64,000 bases of DNA from assembly GCA_000149265.1 (NCBI GenBank), contig CH003024.1, positions 160,462-224,461 on the forward strand, given 5' to 3'. Source of the DNA: Ciona savignyi (lineage: Eukaryota > Chordata > Ascidiacea > Phlebobranchia > Cionidae). A program made the translations under genes and the position numbers. The notes beneath the pieces were generated by a model, which was given only the letters and a program-made list of their open reading frames with translations, was not told the DNA's origin and ran no database searches. Shown in pieces: positions 56,401 through 64,000 of this stretch. Every line of letters begins with the position of its first letter. Position 1 is the stretch's first letter.

Positions 56401-58707
56401 TCGGGACCAGCAAGAGAAACACCGACTGAAGTGCCAGGATTTTGACCGCAAGTTGCTAAAAAAAAGAAATTTATTACTGGATGGGCCATGTGGAAAATTC
56501 TTCATATGTGAATGAGGAAGTTTTATAAGTCGTTAGGCGCAGCAGAAGAGTTTTGTTATTACTACAACTATATCTATCTTTAAATTTATATGCATTTGTT
56601 GTAAATCTCCACATCTCTCATAGAAATGTTAAAAAAGAACTGCAAAATCTTAATTCATTTATTTTTCATATGTGTGGTAAACAAAAGAATAATCCAGTCT
56701 TATTATATTTATACGGGGAAGCTATCACTCAAAAATGCATATGAGTCGGATGTTATATCTAACCCTTACCGTTTGTAGCAATGCAACAGCGTTCTTCCTG
56801 GTAACGTGTTAGTCTTGCTGAATTACCCACGTTAACGCACCCAAACGTGCTTGAACATGCAAAAGAACCTTTCGTGTTCAAACAGTAAGGCCGTTCAGTC
56901 GGGCAGGTGTTGAGTGCGCATTCGTTTATATCTGTAACGTGGCATTGAACTAATTTATAAAATTGCATTTGTTAATACTGTTTACAACTTAGCACTAACA
57001 TAATGTAGGTATGATTTGTACTGTTTATAATTTGACATCAAATGTAAGCATGGTTCGTACTTTCTACAACATTTTTCACCGAGCTAAGTTTCACCTTAAT
57101 AATGTGCTCGACAATAGGACCGTTTATGTGTAGGGGGGCGGTATAAATATATTACTCGGCCACACAACCGTACTACTTTCCACAACTTGACACCAACATA
57201 ATGTATGATTTGTCCCGACGGCAAATACAATGTTAACGGTATTTTTTTAGTTTGTGACTATGGCCCTAATGACTAAAGAGTATGTTAAACAGTAATATTG
57301 GGTAGGAAATTAAAATGTGATATAAGAGAAGAGGCATCACATTAGACAATGATTTTTAAACTACTAACATAACAAAACTTTGTTAAGCATTGCTGTTCGG
57401 AATTTTGTATGTTTTTTGAAAGAAATATAGAAATAAATATAACTGGTTTAAGTTTAAAATACATCTTATGAGTTTCCGACGACTTAGTACTTTAGCAAGG
57501 TTAATCATGTACGTACGGGCAGGGAACAAAAGCATATTTCACCTCGGGGCAATAGGAATCGAAATCGTACCGAATACTACGAAAACTGAAAAAAAAACTT
57601 GGCGTTATAGCATCATATCATGACGCAAGTGTAGACGTCATTTATCTCTAAAACAATCTCCGTGAATCAACGATACTTTTGTTTTAAAAAATTGACCATT
57701 TTTTTATATTTCTCTTTAACATATTTCAGAATGGGAACTTCTCACAATGTTATACAAAATGTCTTTAGTTTAAAAGCTGTGGGCATGCGTTATTGGGTAA
57801 CACATTCGCCCTAATAGCTCTGTATTTCCACCGATTAGACGGACTCGCTACTAGACTAATTAATAATCAATTTGACAAACTTGTCTTACTCAAAATTAAG
57901 TTTATTTATGAACTTTTAAAGACCCGACTCATGCTAATACGAATATAAGTTTGCCTGTTTTAAAGGTAATTGTTCTTTTCAAGCGAATTATAAACAAATT
58001 TTATTTTTTCTGTCGGGCTAAGTTTCTTCACTAATATAGTTATTTCAAAGTGCACTCACTATCTTTTTAAATATAAGCTGTCTTTTACCGTCATCATTCT
58101 ATTTTGAACTATAACTAAGAAAGTCTTGTTTGCTTAATTGGGTCGACAAAAAAAATAACTAAATAAATGCAACTATAAATTGATGTTTAAAGAAATACTG
58201 GTTGAACTTCGGTCAAATAAAAAATCGGTCAAATATTTGTGTGTGTTGTCGACAGTGTCATGTAGTATGTTTTATAGACCAATTACATGAATTCGTTAAA
58301 TAACTTAACTGAAAGGTAGAAAGCTGCTTTGCCTACATACCTGTACAGTTTCGTCCATTGCTGTGCAACGTGTAGCCGACTCTACAAAGACAAGTCGCCC
58401 CTGATTCGCTAACGCGACAGTCATGCTGGCAACCGTACTGAATCGGATTACATGCGCAATTGTTGCACGTTCTTCTGCACATCGTTGCCATGGTTGTCGT
58501 ATAACAGTAATCCCTCGAAATATTACACCAATGAAATTGGTCAACGCAGTTTTCAAAATTCGTTCGTTCAGGTGCCTGTCCCGCTGCAAAACAAAAACGA
58601 CTGTTTTGTCTTTAGCACACGATGAAAGTCCGTTTGGAAATACCTGTGCATCTTAGACAGGCGACCAGAGCGACGATGATAATAGGAAGATAATCACAAG
58701 CTTGCAT
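44290..58707 (-). CDS. Gene 1: secreted ShKT-EGF-protease-TSP1 mosaic protein
   Basis: Exons in coding order: 58707-58644, 58583-58341, 56931-56770, 56455-56373, 55790-55708, 54979-54880, 54688-54526, 53586-53434, 52957-52757, 52130-51975, 51327-51194, 50476-50314, 49518-49366, 48426-47980, 47363-47235, 46768-46652, 45928-45701, 45259-45052 and, tentatively, 44479-44290. Every join is in phase; about 1058 residues. In order: signal peptide (1-21), ShKT (about 34-66), EGF-like (67-102), calcium-binding-type EGF (DINEC), trypsin-like domain (about 157-405), seven TSP1 repeats, a second ShKT (about 770-810), then four more TSP1 repeats. The architecture points to a secreted matrix- or surface-associated protein. 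Most domains are unmistakable; what the whole protein does is unknown. The last exon is uncertain. Confidence 0.85.
44825..44890 (-). repeat. SINE family B, partial copy
   Basis: TTTTACTGAGCCAAGTTTTA, ACCCATGATGGGCTCGTCAC and TTGGACCGTTTTTGTATAGG match the family exactly in order; the head's A-box half is missing. Confidence 0.7.
45052..46768 (-). CDS. Gene 1 TSP1 repeats 8-11
   Basis: Exon 46768-46652 starts repeat 8 (EWTAWSRCSEDCGRG), which is finished by exon 45928-45701 (RRCYENDC). That exon adds repeat 9 (DWSACTATCGGGQRIRS). Exon 45259-45052 holds repeat 10 (EWGQWSVCSASCGQGSRIR) and the first half of repeat 11 (TWTSWSDWSVCSKTCGCG). The between-repeat stretch after repeat 9 (INVTSALRIPPQL) has one N-glycosylation sequon. 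Confidence 0.85.
45985..46088 (-). repeat. SINE family B copy
   Basis: ACTGAGCCAAGTTAATAACC, GGTATATGTATCAGTTGTG and GTTAACCATTCGGACACACG. Lies just upstream of a gene 1 exon, in an intron. Confidence 0.7.
46387..46580 (-). repeat. SINE family A, truncated copy
   Basis: Starts ATAGGATATTCATGTTTATC, repeats the GGGGTTAACACACG(T/G)(A/G)CAATC segment twice, and stops after GGTAGAACCCA; the tRNA-like head is missing. Confidence 0.75.
47235..47363 (-). CDS. Gene 1 second ShKT domain exon
   Basis: Phase 1-1 exon encoding SDCSELSNQ, YCERNLQHC and FMGRYCAKSCC: six cysteines with the paired CC at the end, as in the gene 2 ShKT exon. It interrupts the TSP1 series between repeats 7 and 8. Confidence 0.82.
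47449..47583. repeat. Interspersed repeat family C, copy 1
   Basis: TAGTTTAGTTTATTTTTTG, ACACGAAGCAGGACCTTTGA and AGAACACGTCTAAAAA. The same sequence occurs inverted at 52158-52305 and, more diverged, at 59755-59890. Confidence 0.7.
47980..48426 (-). CDS. Gene 1 exon with three TSP1 repeats
   Basis: A single 447-base phase 1-1 exon encodes repeats 5-7: NWNAWGRCSRSCGSG to CNTQEC, TWSTWLPWSSCSLSCGRG to CIGNTC, and VWGSWLRWEGCSRSCGSG to CNSNPC. The absence of introns between them contrasts with the other repeats and suggests a retained block or later intron loss. Confidence 0.92.
49366..52130 (-). CDS. Gene 1 TSP1 repeats 1-4
   Basis: Exon 52130-51975 is a complete repeat (WRPWSSWSSCDVSCGGGTRS). 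Exon 51327-51194 begins repeat 2 (WRYVSGWKPCSQSCGGG), which ends in exon 50476-50314 (RCNTHFC); that exon also carries repeat 3 (WTNWTSWSRCSSSCG). Exon 49518-49366 is repeat 4 (IWSSWSPWPDCPVTCGG). All phase 1 except the 51194/50476 join, which is phase 0 and splits a domain. Confidence 0.88.
49865..50275 (-). repeat. SINE family B copy followed by a family A copy
   Basis: Family B at 49865-49980 (GGCCAAGTTACGAATCCATG to CCATTCATCCACACGAC). Family A at 49985-50275, including the pentamer tail (GGATAGGATAAGATAG) and the minus-strand head with AGCTAGCGACCAGTTTCG. Both lie in a gene 1 intron; family A ends about 40 bases from an exon. Confidence 0.8.
50538..50632 (-). repeat. SINE family A, tail fragment
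   Basis: AGGATAGGATATTTATGTTT through GCCCACCGTCGGGT; the rest is missing. Confidence 0.75.
51045..51140 (-). repeat. SINE family B, decayed copy
   Basis: TTTACAGGAATAAGTTTTCA, CCATGATAGACTCGTAAATA and GTTTACGGCTACACGACC follow the order of the family with many changes. It ends about 50 bases from a gene 1 exon. Confidence 0.45.
51818..51960 (+). repeat. SINE family A, tail half, plus orientation
   Basis: GGAACGTGGAAATCATACAC, CAGATTGCC-like spacing and GTTTTCCCACTCGCGTGTAT followed by AAACATGAATATCCT. Orientation is opposite to most copies. Confidence 0.7.
52158..52305. repeat. Interspersed repeat family C, copy 2 (inverted)
   Basis: GTCTAATTATACCGAAACTT, AGACGTGTTCTAACGACTGT and AGGTCCTGCTTCATGTTTTC: inverse complement of the copy at 47449-47583. 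Both flank the gene 1 TSP1 region. Confidence 0.7.
52400..52645 (-). repeat. SINE family B remnant and family A tail fragment
   Basis: Family B remnant at about 52400-52500 (GCGAACCCGATATAGGATCG to TTTAGCCACACAAGC). Family A tail fragment at about 52553-52645 (CATGTTTTATCCACG to GAGCTATTGCAGTGTGTTG). Confidence 0.55.
52757..56455 (-). CDS. Gene 1 trypsin-like domain with atypical residues
   Basis: Six exons encode an S1 chymotrypsin-fold domain: QWPWAVYLRIGKRVCVGVLI, catalytic His 209 in SAHCF, Asp 258 in HYDIALGHLE, and Ser 353 in ESGGPLVC. All three catalytic residues are therefore present. Unusual points: no R-IVGG activation site before QWPWAV (the segment reads SVGVSLAGPDVII), GDSGGP is GAESGGP so Asp 194 is Glu, there is one extra residue between the cysteine and GAESGGP, and no Asp is visible at the trypsin specificity position. 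It may be an enzyme with unusual activation or a pseudo-protease used for binding. Confidence 0.9.
53885..54098 (+). repeat. SINE family A copy, plus orientation, head intact
   Basis: The head is read directly: CTAGACTGGTGGTTTAGTTC (A box) and TTTTAGGTTCGATACTTGG (B box), followed by GTGTTCTTGGGCAAG, TAACGGACATTGCC, CCCAGTGGATTAATGGG and the tail GGGGATAAACATGTATATCC TATCC-type repeats. This copy shows best that the family is tRNA-derived. Confidence 0.8.
56098..56245 (+). repeat. Two partial SINE family B copies, plus orientation
   Basis: TATATGCAAAAACGGTCGTG and GACGAGCCTATCAGGAGC belong to the first. The second has CTACTGGCCAATTGGTTAAC (A box), CATACCAATTCTATATAAAA and CCCATATTGGGTTCGAAGCT (B box). 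Confidence 0.65.
56770..58707 (-). CDS. Gene 1 exons 1-3: signal peptide, ShKT, EGF, cbEGF
   Basis: Exon 1 encodes MQACDYLPIIIVALVACLRC, a signal peptide, ending in phase 1. Exon 2 (58583-58341) encodes a six-cysteine ShKT domain (ENCVDQFHWC, TMCRRTCNNC) and an EGF-like domain (QHDCRVSESGATCLCRVGY). Exon 3 (56931-56770) starts DINECALNTC, a calcium-binding EGF signature, and ends with a CC pair. All phase 1 borders, ideal for exon shuffling. Confidence 0.88.
57085..57175 (-). repeat. SINE family B copy
   Basis: TTTTTCACCGAGCTAAGTTT, AATGTGCTCGACAATAGGAC and TACTCGGCCACACAACCGTA. Intron 2 of gene 1. Confidence 0.6.
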
Positions 58708-58867
58708 TTTAGGAGTCTTCAAATTATCTCATCTTAAAAAAACAGCAGAGTATAATGTTAAGACTGTGAAAGACATACATTCTGGTAAGATGGAATTTCA
58801 AAACTTCTAATGCCTTTCTTGCGCTTGTTTCCTACAAAAACGTGACTTATATCACGAGCTATTTATA
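58705..58867 (-). promoter_or_regulatory. Gene 1 core promoter region with TATA box
   Basis: TATAAATA lies at 58867-58860 on the minus strand, about 150 bases before the ATG at 58707. A three-codon upstream ORF (ATGAGATAA) occurs shortly before the main ATG. Confidence 0.45.
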
Positions 58868-60067
58868 TAGGCTACTGGTTTCTGTTTCTTTAGTAAAACA
58901 AGTTACAAGGCTTTTTTGCGAAATTTTGAATTTTACAATCAAAGGTCTAATAGCCTAGGATCAAACGCGATATGGCCCTCCGGCAACTTAAAATTTCGTC
59001 AGTAACAAACGGGAAAACAACTGTTTATTTCTGACCTTTCCTTGGCCTACATATTCATTCACTAGTTTCTTATTGGCGGTGTCTGGGGATGTCACTGTGC
59101 CATTAACCTCTAGGCTTCTCTAGCCATTGAACCTGTTGACGCTGTAGTGGCCAAACATTTAATGAGGCCGCTTCAGACATCGTGAATAAGCTATTAAGCA
59201 GCGCGTACACCATATCACTGACGCATAGAAAGCCCACGAAATACGCGGTAATGAACGTTCTACACTCAACGTGACTAAGAATTAATCTCATAATCGCCAT
59301 AACATAATAATACCACACTACGCAAGTTTTGTCCAGATTATATTTAGAATCGCCACGATCAGGCAATTGCCCGATCTAAATTTACGCCTAACCGGTAATG
59401 AGAATTAGTCTACAAATGGACGAATTGCTTTTTAAGAATGTGTAGGCAGAATTGTGTGCATTTAATTGAAGTAATAATCAAAATTTCTCCCCATTATAAT
59501 GCCATTACTAGCCTTTTTATCGATGCGCTCTTATATATATATATACATTACGGTCTATTGAAATGAGTGAATCTGCATTCATTTTGTAGTTCGGTGTTTT
59601 TGCTTTTTGGTGCTGTGTTTTTCTAGATTCCGAATTCTATATTTGTTGTCCAAACCAGTCGTACGACAATACAGTGAATACATTGACAACTGAATAATTT
59701 TGATCTAAACATTTTATAAAGTGCAATAATTATGATATAAACGTTTTTTCAGTTCAATTTGCTATTTTTTTGGATTGAGAAGTGTTTTAATAACTGTCGT
59801 TTTACCGACTTTCTTCCAGGTAACAGCTTTTTTCTATAAAAATTCCTGCTGCGTGGTTTTATTGTGAAAACAAAAAAAACTAAACATGTAAATACCTGGG
59901 AAGGTTGGGCATGTGCAAGTCTATATGATTCTGGGAGCTTCGTGGCGAAAGACAAAGAACGTGTCTATCATTTAAATTCTTGTTTTCTATTTAAACAAAA
60001 GACTGTTACCCACATTTTAAACAATTCTGTAAACACACCTTGACAGTTCACCATATGTCTCTGTAAG

Positions 60068-60400
60068 ATAGGATAAGACATACACGTTTGTCCAAATGAA
60101 TGTGAAAACGCACGGGCGTTATTTCAAGAACAGTCGTAAGATTATCTCGTGATAAGGCTACGTAAGGGAGCACAAGCGTAATCGTCACATCACGCCCGAC
60201 GTCGTATTACCTGATATATTGCAGTGATGTGTATGATTTAGACATTTCTGTCTAACCCAAGTACACAAATGACTAACGGGCGACCAATTTCGAACCTTCA
60301 ATCATTCAGCGGAAAGGCAAAGCGCAAACCCACCAAGCTTTCCGGTCGGAGCAATATCCTATCCATCCTATCCTATCCTATCCTATCATAACCTATTTAT
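60068..60400 (-). repeat. SINE family A copy with pentamer repeats
   Basis: Diverged body (CACGGGCGTTATTT, CGTCGTATTACCTGATATA), a head region with GGGCGACCAATTTCGAACCT, and a run of (ATCCT)n at 60355-60390 at the head side. Confidence 0.65.
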
Positions 60401-61024
60401 GTTTGTTTTGTCTGTCCAGCAGACACGTGGTAGTAGCTAAGGCCAAAATAGCTTGGTTAGTCGGTGTGCTTCTTTAGGATTACAGATCGAAAGTGGTCAC
60501 TAGCTAGCGGGCTGCGTCCTTACTATTTAGCGAACTTCAATCAACCCAGTGGATAAAATTGATACAATAGCTCCAGTAGCAAGATGGTGGATTCAAGGCA
60601 AAGTTACAATTTTTGATGTGATAACGTCCCCTGTGTTTTTCTATTCATAAAATAAACATAAATAGCCTATATTCCATCTTATTTTGTTATATTTAGGGGA
60701 CGTTCAGGGGTAAACTGGGTTATTTCATTTCGCCATTTACCTTTCGTGTTCGCTTTGTAATTTTAACGATTTGTTTAAAATATAATGTAGGCTATATCCT
60801 TTTTAATTCCAAGATATAAAATATCGAGGAATTTCGATACGGCAAAAACAGCAATTAATTTTATATTTTTGCGTCTGTCGGTTTTTGCCATTTGATTTGA
60901 AAAGTTTTTTTTTTTTATTTGAAAAGTTTTAAAACTTTTTTTATTGTGCTATTATGGGACATTAAAATACTATTCAAGCGTTTAAGTGGGTTAGAATTTC
61001 TAGGTATTTTCCACCCCACCATTA

Positions 61025-61148
61025 AGATATATTATTCACGTAAATGGTAAAACCAAGGGAACAACCGACTAGCTAGCGACCAGTTTCTAATCTTCAACCT
61101 TTCGGCTAAAAGGTGCCTCACTAAACCGCCAGACTAACCGGTAGGACG
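61025..61148 (-). repeat. SINE family A, internally deleted copy
   Basis: TATTCACGTAAATGGTAAAA joined directly to ACAACCGACTAGCTAGCGAC and the tRNA-like head (TTTCGGCTAAAAGG, CTAAACCGCCAGACTAACCG). The middle is missing. Confidence 0.75.
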
Positions 61149-62091
61149 AATTTACGCCTCAATTTAATGCAAAAAAACGTAGATTAACGATGATTATATT
61201 GTTTTTAATTGTCGCTAAAACAAACGAACACGACACACGTATAAATACAATCAACTTAAAACAATAATGTTCCACATGTAAAAAAGGCACGATACAACGA
61301 ACCGGGCTGCAATACGTCATCAGGTGAAAATAAAACAACTTCTTTAGATTCGAACCAAGCGTATCAGGAAGGTGGGAAGCATTTGTCGAAGCTTTAAGGC
61401 GAAAACGCGCAAAGTCCAATGTATTTCATACCTCAAAAAATACTAAGTGCGAACGATAAGTTCTCGATAATTATTAATTACATAATGGAGTCACTAATTG
61501 TGTGACGACAGACAAAGAAAAACGCTCTGATCTGGTGCTGTAGATAAAAACAGTGCGTGCAAATACCAGATGAGATTACCGGGAAACAGGATATTTTATA
61601 ACAAAACCATGCAACTGATGACGGCTTATTACTTGTATGACGGAGACCGCAATCTTGATCACTATTTGTTAAATGGAGATTGCATAGACTATTGTTTACA
61701 CTGGGTAGGAAAAGCTTCTTGTTAGAATATGTTATTTTGATAAATGTTCATTAAACTGCAAAGTTGCATATCCGAAGTTAAAAAAATGACTCCTCATTCT
61801 AAACTTATGAATAGAGAGACCTAGGTGAAATGCGAAATGTAGGGGGTTTATACTACCCCTTTCAATCACACTTCACATCACGCTTTTTATAGGTTCTACG
61901 GAAAGTCGGGTACGGAAACTTAAATGGAACTTCAAAGCACCATATGCTCTTGTAGACTCGACCGTGACGACTGAAAGTAAAAATCTCGGAAAGGAAAAAG
62001 CACTCGTAAAACCCTAAAAAGAAAAATTTCGGGCTCCAGGCTTGGCACGAATGCAGTGCATGAGAATGGACTCTAGCATGGAACTTACGGC

Positions 62092-62366
62092 TTATCTATG
62101 GACCCGACCGTTCTGAAGAGTGTCTTTTGTTTTGTTAAAGAGTACGTTAGATGACTCGTCCTCTTCGGAGTAAATCGCATCCACTTGATCCAGAAGCTCG
62201 CTTCTCTCATCCGATCGGTGGGCCTTCCTCACGGAAGTGTACTTTACGCTTTCCACGACACCGTTTGCTCCGACATTTTTTACGAACTTCGGAAGATCGC
62301 TCAGAGAGAAATTGATGTCTTTGAACGCGTGTAGGAAGAAGATACCGGTGACGATCGTACCGAACC
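62092..62366 (-). CDS. Last coding exon of a NIPA-like magnesium transporter
   Basis: After TTCTCCAG the exon encodes GTIVTGIFFLHAFKDINFSL, then a charged cytosolic tail, ending GRVHR and TAA (62094-62092). The pattern G-x-x-T-I-x-x-G-x-F-x-L-H-A-F-K-D at the end of the last membrane helix is typical of NIPA/NIPAL magnesium transporters. The 91-codon exon enters with two bases (phase 1). Composition is CpG-rich against an AT-rich surround, and codon structure is clean. Upstream exons must lie at higher coordinates; none is recognisable before the window ends. The family call rests on one motif, so another multipass transporter is possible. Confidence 0.65.
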
Positions 62367-64000
62367 CTGGAGAATTCGATAAAATTAAACTTCTGCAGTA
62401 TTTATATAAAGCGAAAAACTATAAAAGCTTTTGTAGTATGTAAAATAGTTGATTTTATTCTGGTCATCTCTAAACAAATAAACATGGAAGTAATAAAAAA
62501 GATATTTTAGAAGACAACAATAAGCACAATCTCACAACTTATCTATAAATCTTAGTTTAATTTTAGAGTATTTGTATAATCTAAAAATAAAAATGGTGAA
62601 CAGAACATGTTTTGCAAGTTTTAGAGTTGTTGCAGCTTGTACGTTATACTGACAGGGTAATTTCAACCATTTTAAAATTAGAAATAACCTGTTTTCCCTA
62701 AACCTATAAAAATGATCCATAAAATTTACATAATATAACACTTAGGAGGAAATAGTAAATCTGTAACAAATCTGCAACTTATGTAAATCTGTCACACACT
62801 TTTTATATCTTTTGGACAGCACATATAATTTAAAAATTTTGATTTAAAAAAGTCATTAAAAACGTTTTAAAAACTTTAAGGTTGGTTAGAGTAAGGATTA
62901 TTATTCTCTGCATTTAAACCAGACTTATGTTCTTGGACTAGGCCTACCCATTGAAATGTTATACTGCCAAGGATGGATAAATGGATGCATAAAATTAACA
63001 AACACACAGTTTAATCCTCTAATGATTTCCTGAACAATAACATTTATTATCATAGAGCCATCTGTATTATTATTAAATACACAACTAAGCATGTTTATTA
63101 CTGCAAAGAAGTAAATTTAGAATACATTGTATAATTCTTCTATTAGGCTAAAACTTGCTTTGCACAAAGAAATTTCAGTATTATATATCCCTTTATTTGG
63201 GCTCTGTTAGATACAAACAGTAAAGTAAAGACTCAAGCTAGACCAGCGGTTCCCAAAGTGGAGTTCGCGGACCTTTTAGAATGAAGTGTAGGCCTATTTT
63301 TCACTATACGGTACATTGATTTTGTGGTTGTGATCGTTTAATTTTTTAGTCTTCACTATACCGCCAAATATTAAAAAATTGCAAGAGTCCGTTGTGAATT
63401 TGTTTAAAAACAGTAACCACTGATCTAGACAATGCCTTCACAATTTAAACTGACACGACTGCCTTGCGGTGCCGGTATTTAACACGACTACATAGCTAAC
63501 TGGTTATTGGAAATGTACAGGAAATCAACAATAAGAAAACTGAGTGTTCATTGAATCTACGGGTTCTTGTACACTAAATGCCTGTATCATATTTTAACTG
63601 ACTACCAATACAAAATGTGAAGTTAAGATTTTAAACTTTTTAATGAAACTATTTCTGTAATCCACTAAAAATAAGACCTGAATTGTAACTGCAAACAAGA
63701 TAATAAATAAATCTGTGAGTAAATTTAAACAAAATCCATGAAATATGGTGAGGGGTAGAGCTGGAGAGCTTCTTTTCTAAGAAAATTTTAACACTCGAAT
63801 GCAAATATGTGAGTGAAATGTGGGGTTAAAATTGTGGGTTGTATAAAAAAGTCTGGTAAAAATGTATGGGATAAAATGTGTCATTTACGAGGGGTCAGGG
63901 AATGATAGCCTTTATAGCTTCATCCACAACTCCATTTCCACTTGCGGAAGATGAATGCACAAAATGCAAATGTTTCAACAATCGAGCTGTTGTGAAACTT
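62367..64000. other. AT-rich intron or spacer at the window end
   Basis: No recognisable exon. It probably belongs to the intron of the NIPA-like gene. It contains one hAT-like element (63244-63422). The last 100 bases are open on both strands and cannot be assigned. Confidence 0.4.
63244..63422. mobile_element. Non-autonomous hAT-like element with 8-bp target-site duplication
   Basis: The left end CAGCGGTTCCCAAAGTGG and the right end GTAACCACTG form short imperfect terminal inverted repeats (CAGCGGTT against CAGTGGTT). Flanks AGCTAGAC (63236-63243) and ATCTAGAC (63423-63430) are an 8-bp duplication with one mismatch. The 179-bp element has no coding capacity. Confidence 0.75.

Larger units (their letters stand above)
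58868..62091. other. Spacer between gene 1 and the NIPA-like gene
   Basis: No gene I can support. Holds family C copy 3 (59755-59890), family A SINE copies (60068-60400 and 61025-61148) and AT-rich sequence. A CpG-rich patch at 59103-59366 has an open minus-strand frame without clear splice sites. The part next to 62091 should be 3' UTR of the NIPA-like gene. Confidence 0.5.

Noticed and set aside
59103-59366. 87-residue minus-strand ORF in a CpG-rich patch with a hydrophobic stretch
   Set aside because: No family motif, no convincing acceptor and no poly(A) signal; kept only as a remark.
63895-64000. Open frames on both strands at the window end (plus from ATG 63902; minus ending at TGA 63895)
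   Set aside because: Too short and cut by the window; the two strands cannot be told apart.

Overview
The window is animal nuclear DNA, most likely from an ascidian tunicate of the Ciona type. It is AT-rich and intron-dense. It holds an SLC8-type sodium/calcium exchanger in many short exons, secreted ShKT/TSP1 mosaic proteins, and many short interspersed repeats with tRNA-like heads. The species call is inference. The exon models come from reading splice sites, codon phase and family motifs by eye; no search was run. Layout: (1) 1-1450 has a repeat fragment, a non-autonomous hAT-like element with target-site duplication (517-818), and a small intronless candidate gene with a TATA box and poly(A) signal (1030-1248, +). 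(2) 1450-12050 has no gene I can support, only old repeats. (3) 12078-23701 (+) is an NCX gene. Ten constitutive or alternative exons join in phase to a protein of about 947 residues with both alpha repeats, the XIP-like segment and two Calx-beta domains. Two similar exons (18612-18715 and 19344-19444) have identical phases and look mutually exclusive. Its introns carry several tandem arrays. (4) 23702-27028 is 3' flank and spacer. (5) 27029-58707 holds three genes head to tail on the minus strand, all encoding secreted cysteine-rich proteins. Gene 1 (58707 to about 44290) is a mosaic of ShKT, EGF, an atypical trypsin-like domain, about eleven TSP1 repeats and a second ShKT. Gene 2 (41680-33666) has a signal peptide, two copies of an unrecognised four-cysteine module each preceded by an R-X-K-R site, then ShKT and four TSP1 repeats. 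Gene 3 (32061-27029) has a signal peptide, the same two-module proprotein region with its own R-X-K-R sites, and a short Ly6/uPAR-like cysteine-rich tail. (6) 62092-62366 (-) is the last coding exon of a NIPA-like magnesium transporter, and 63244-63422 is a second hAT-like element. The most interesting content is the gene 2/gene 3 module, for which I know no family name. It is duplicated inside each protein with matching exon phases, conserved in four cysteines and preceded four out of four times by a furin-type site. Gene 2 also lies between, and combines the parts of, its two neighbours: the N-terminal module of gene 3 and the ShKT-TSP1 tail of gene 1. This suggests a local, rapidly shuffling cluster of secreted proteins, function unknown. 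Two tRNA-derived SINE-like families, several intronic tandem arrays (one resembling ten stacked 3' splice sites) and duplicated splice sites in gene 2 complete the picture.
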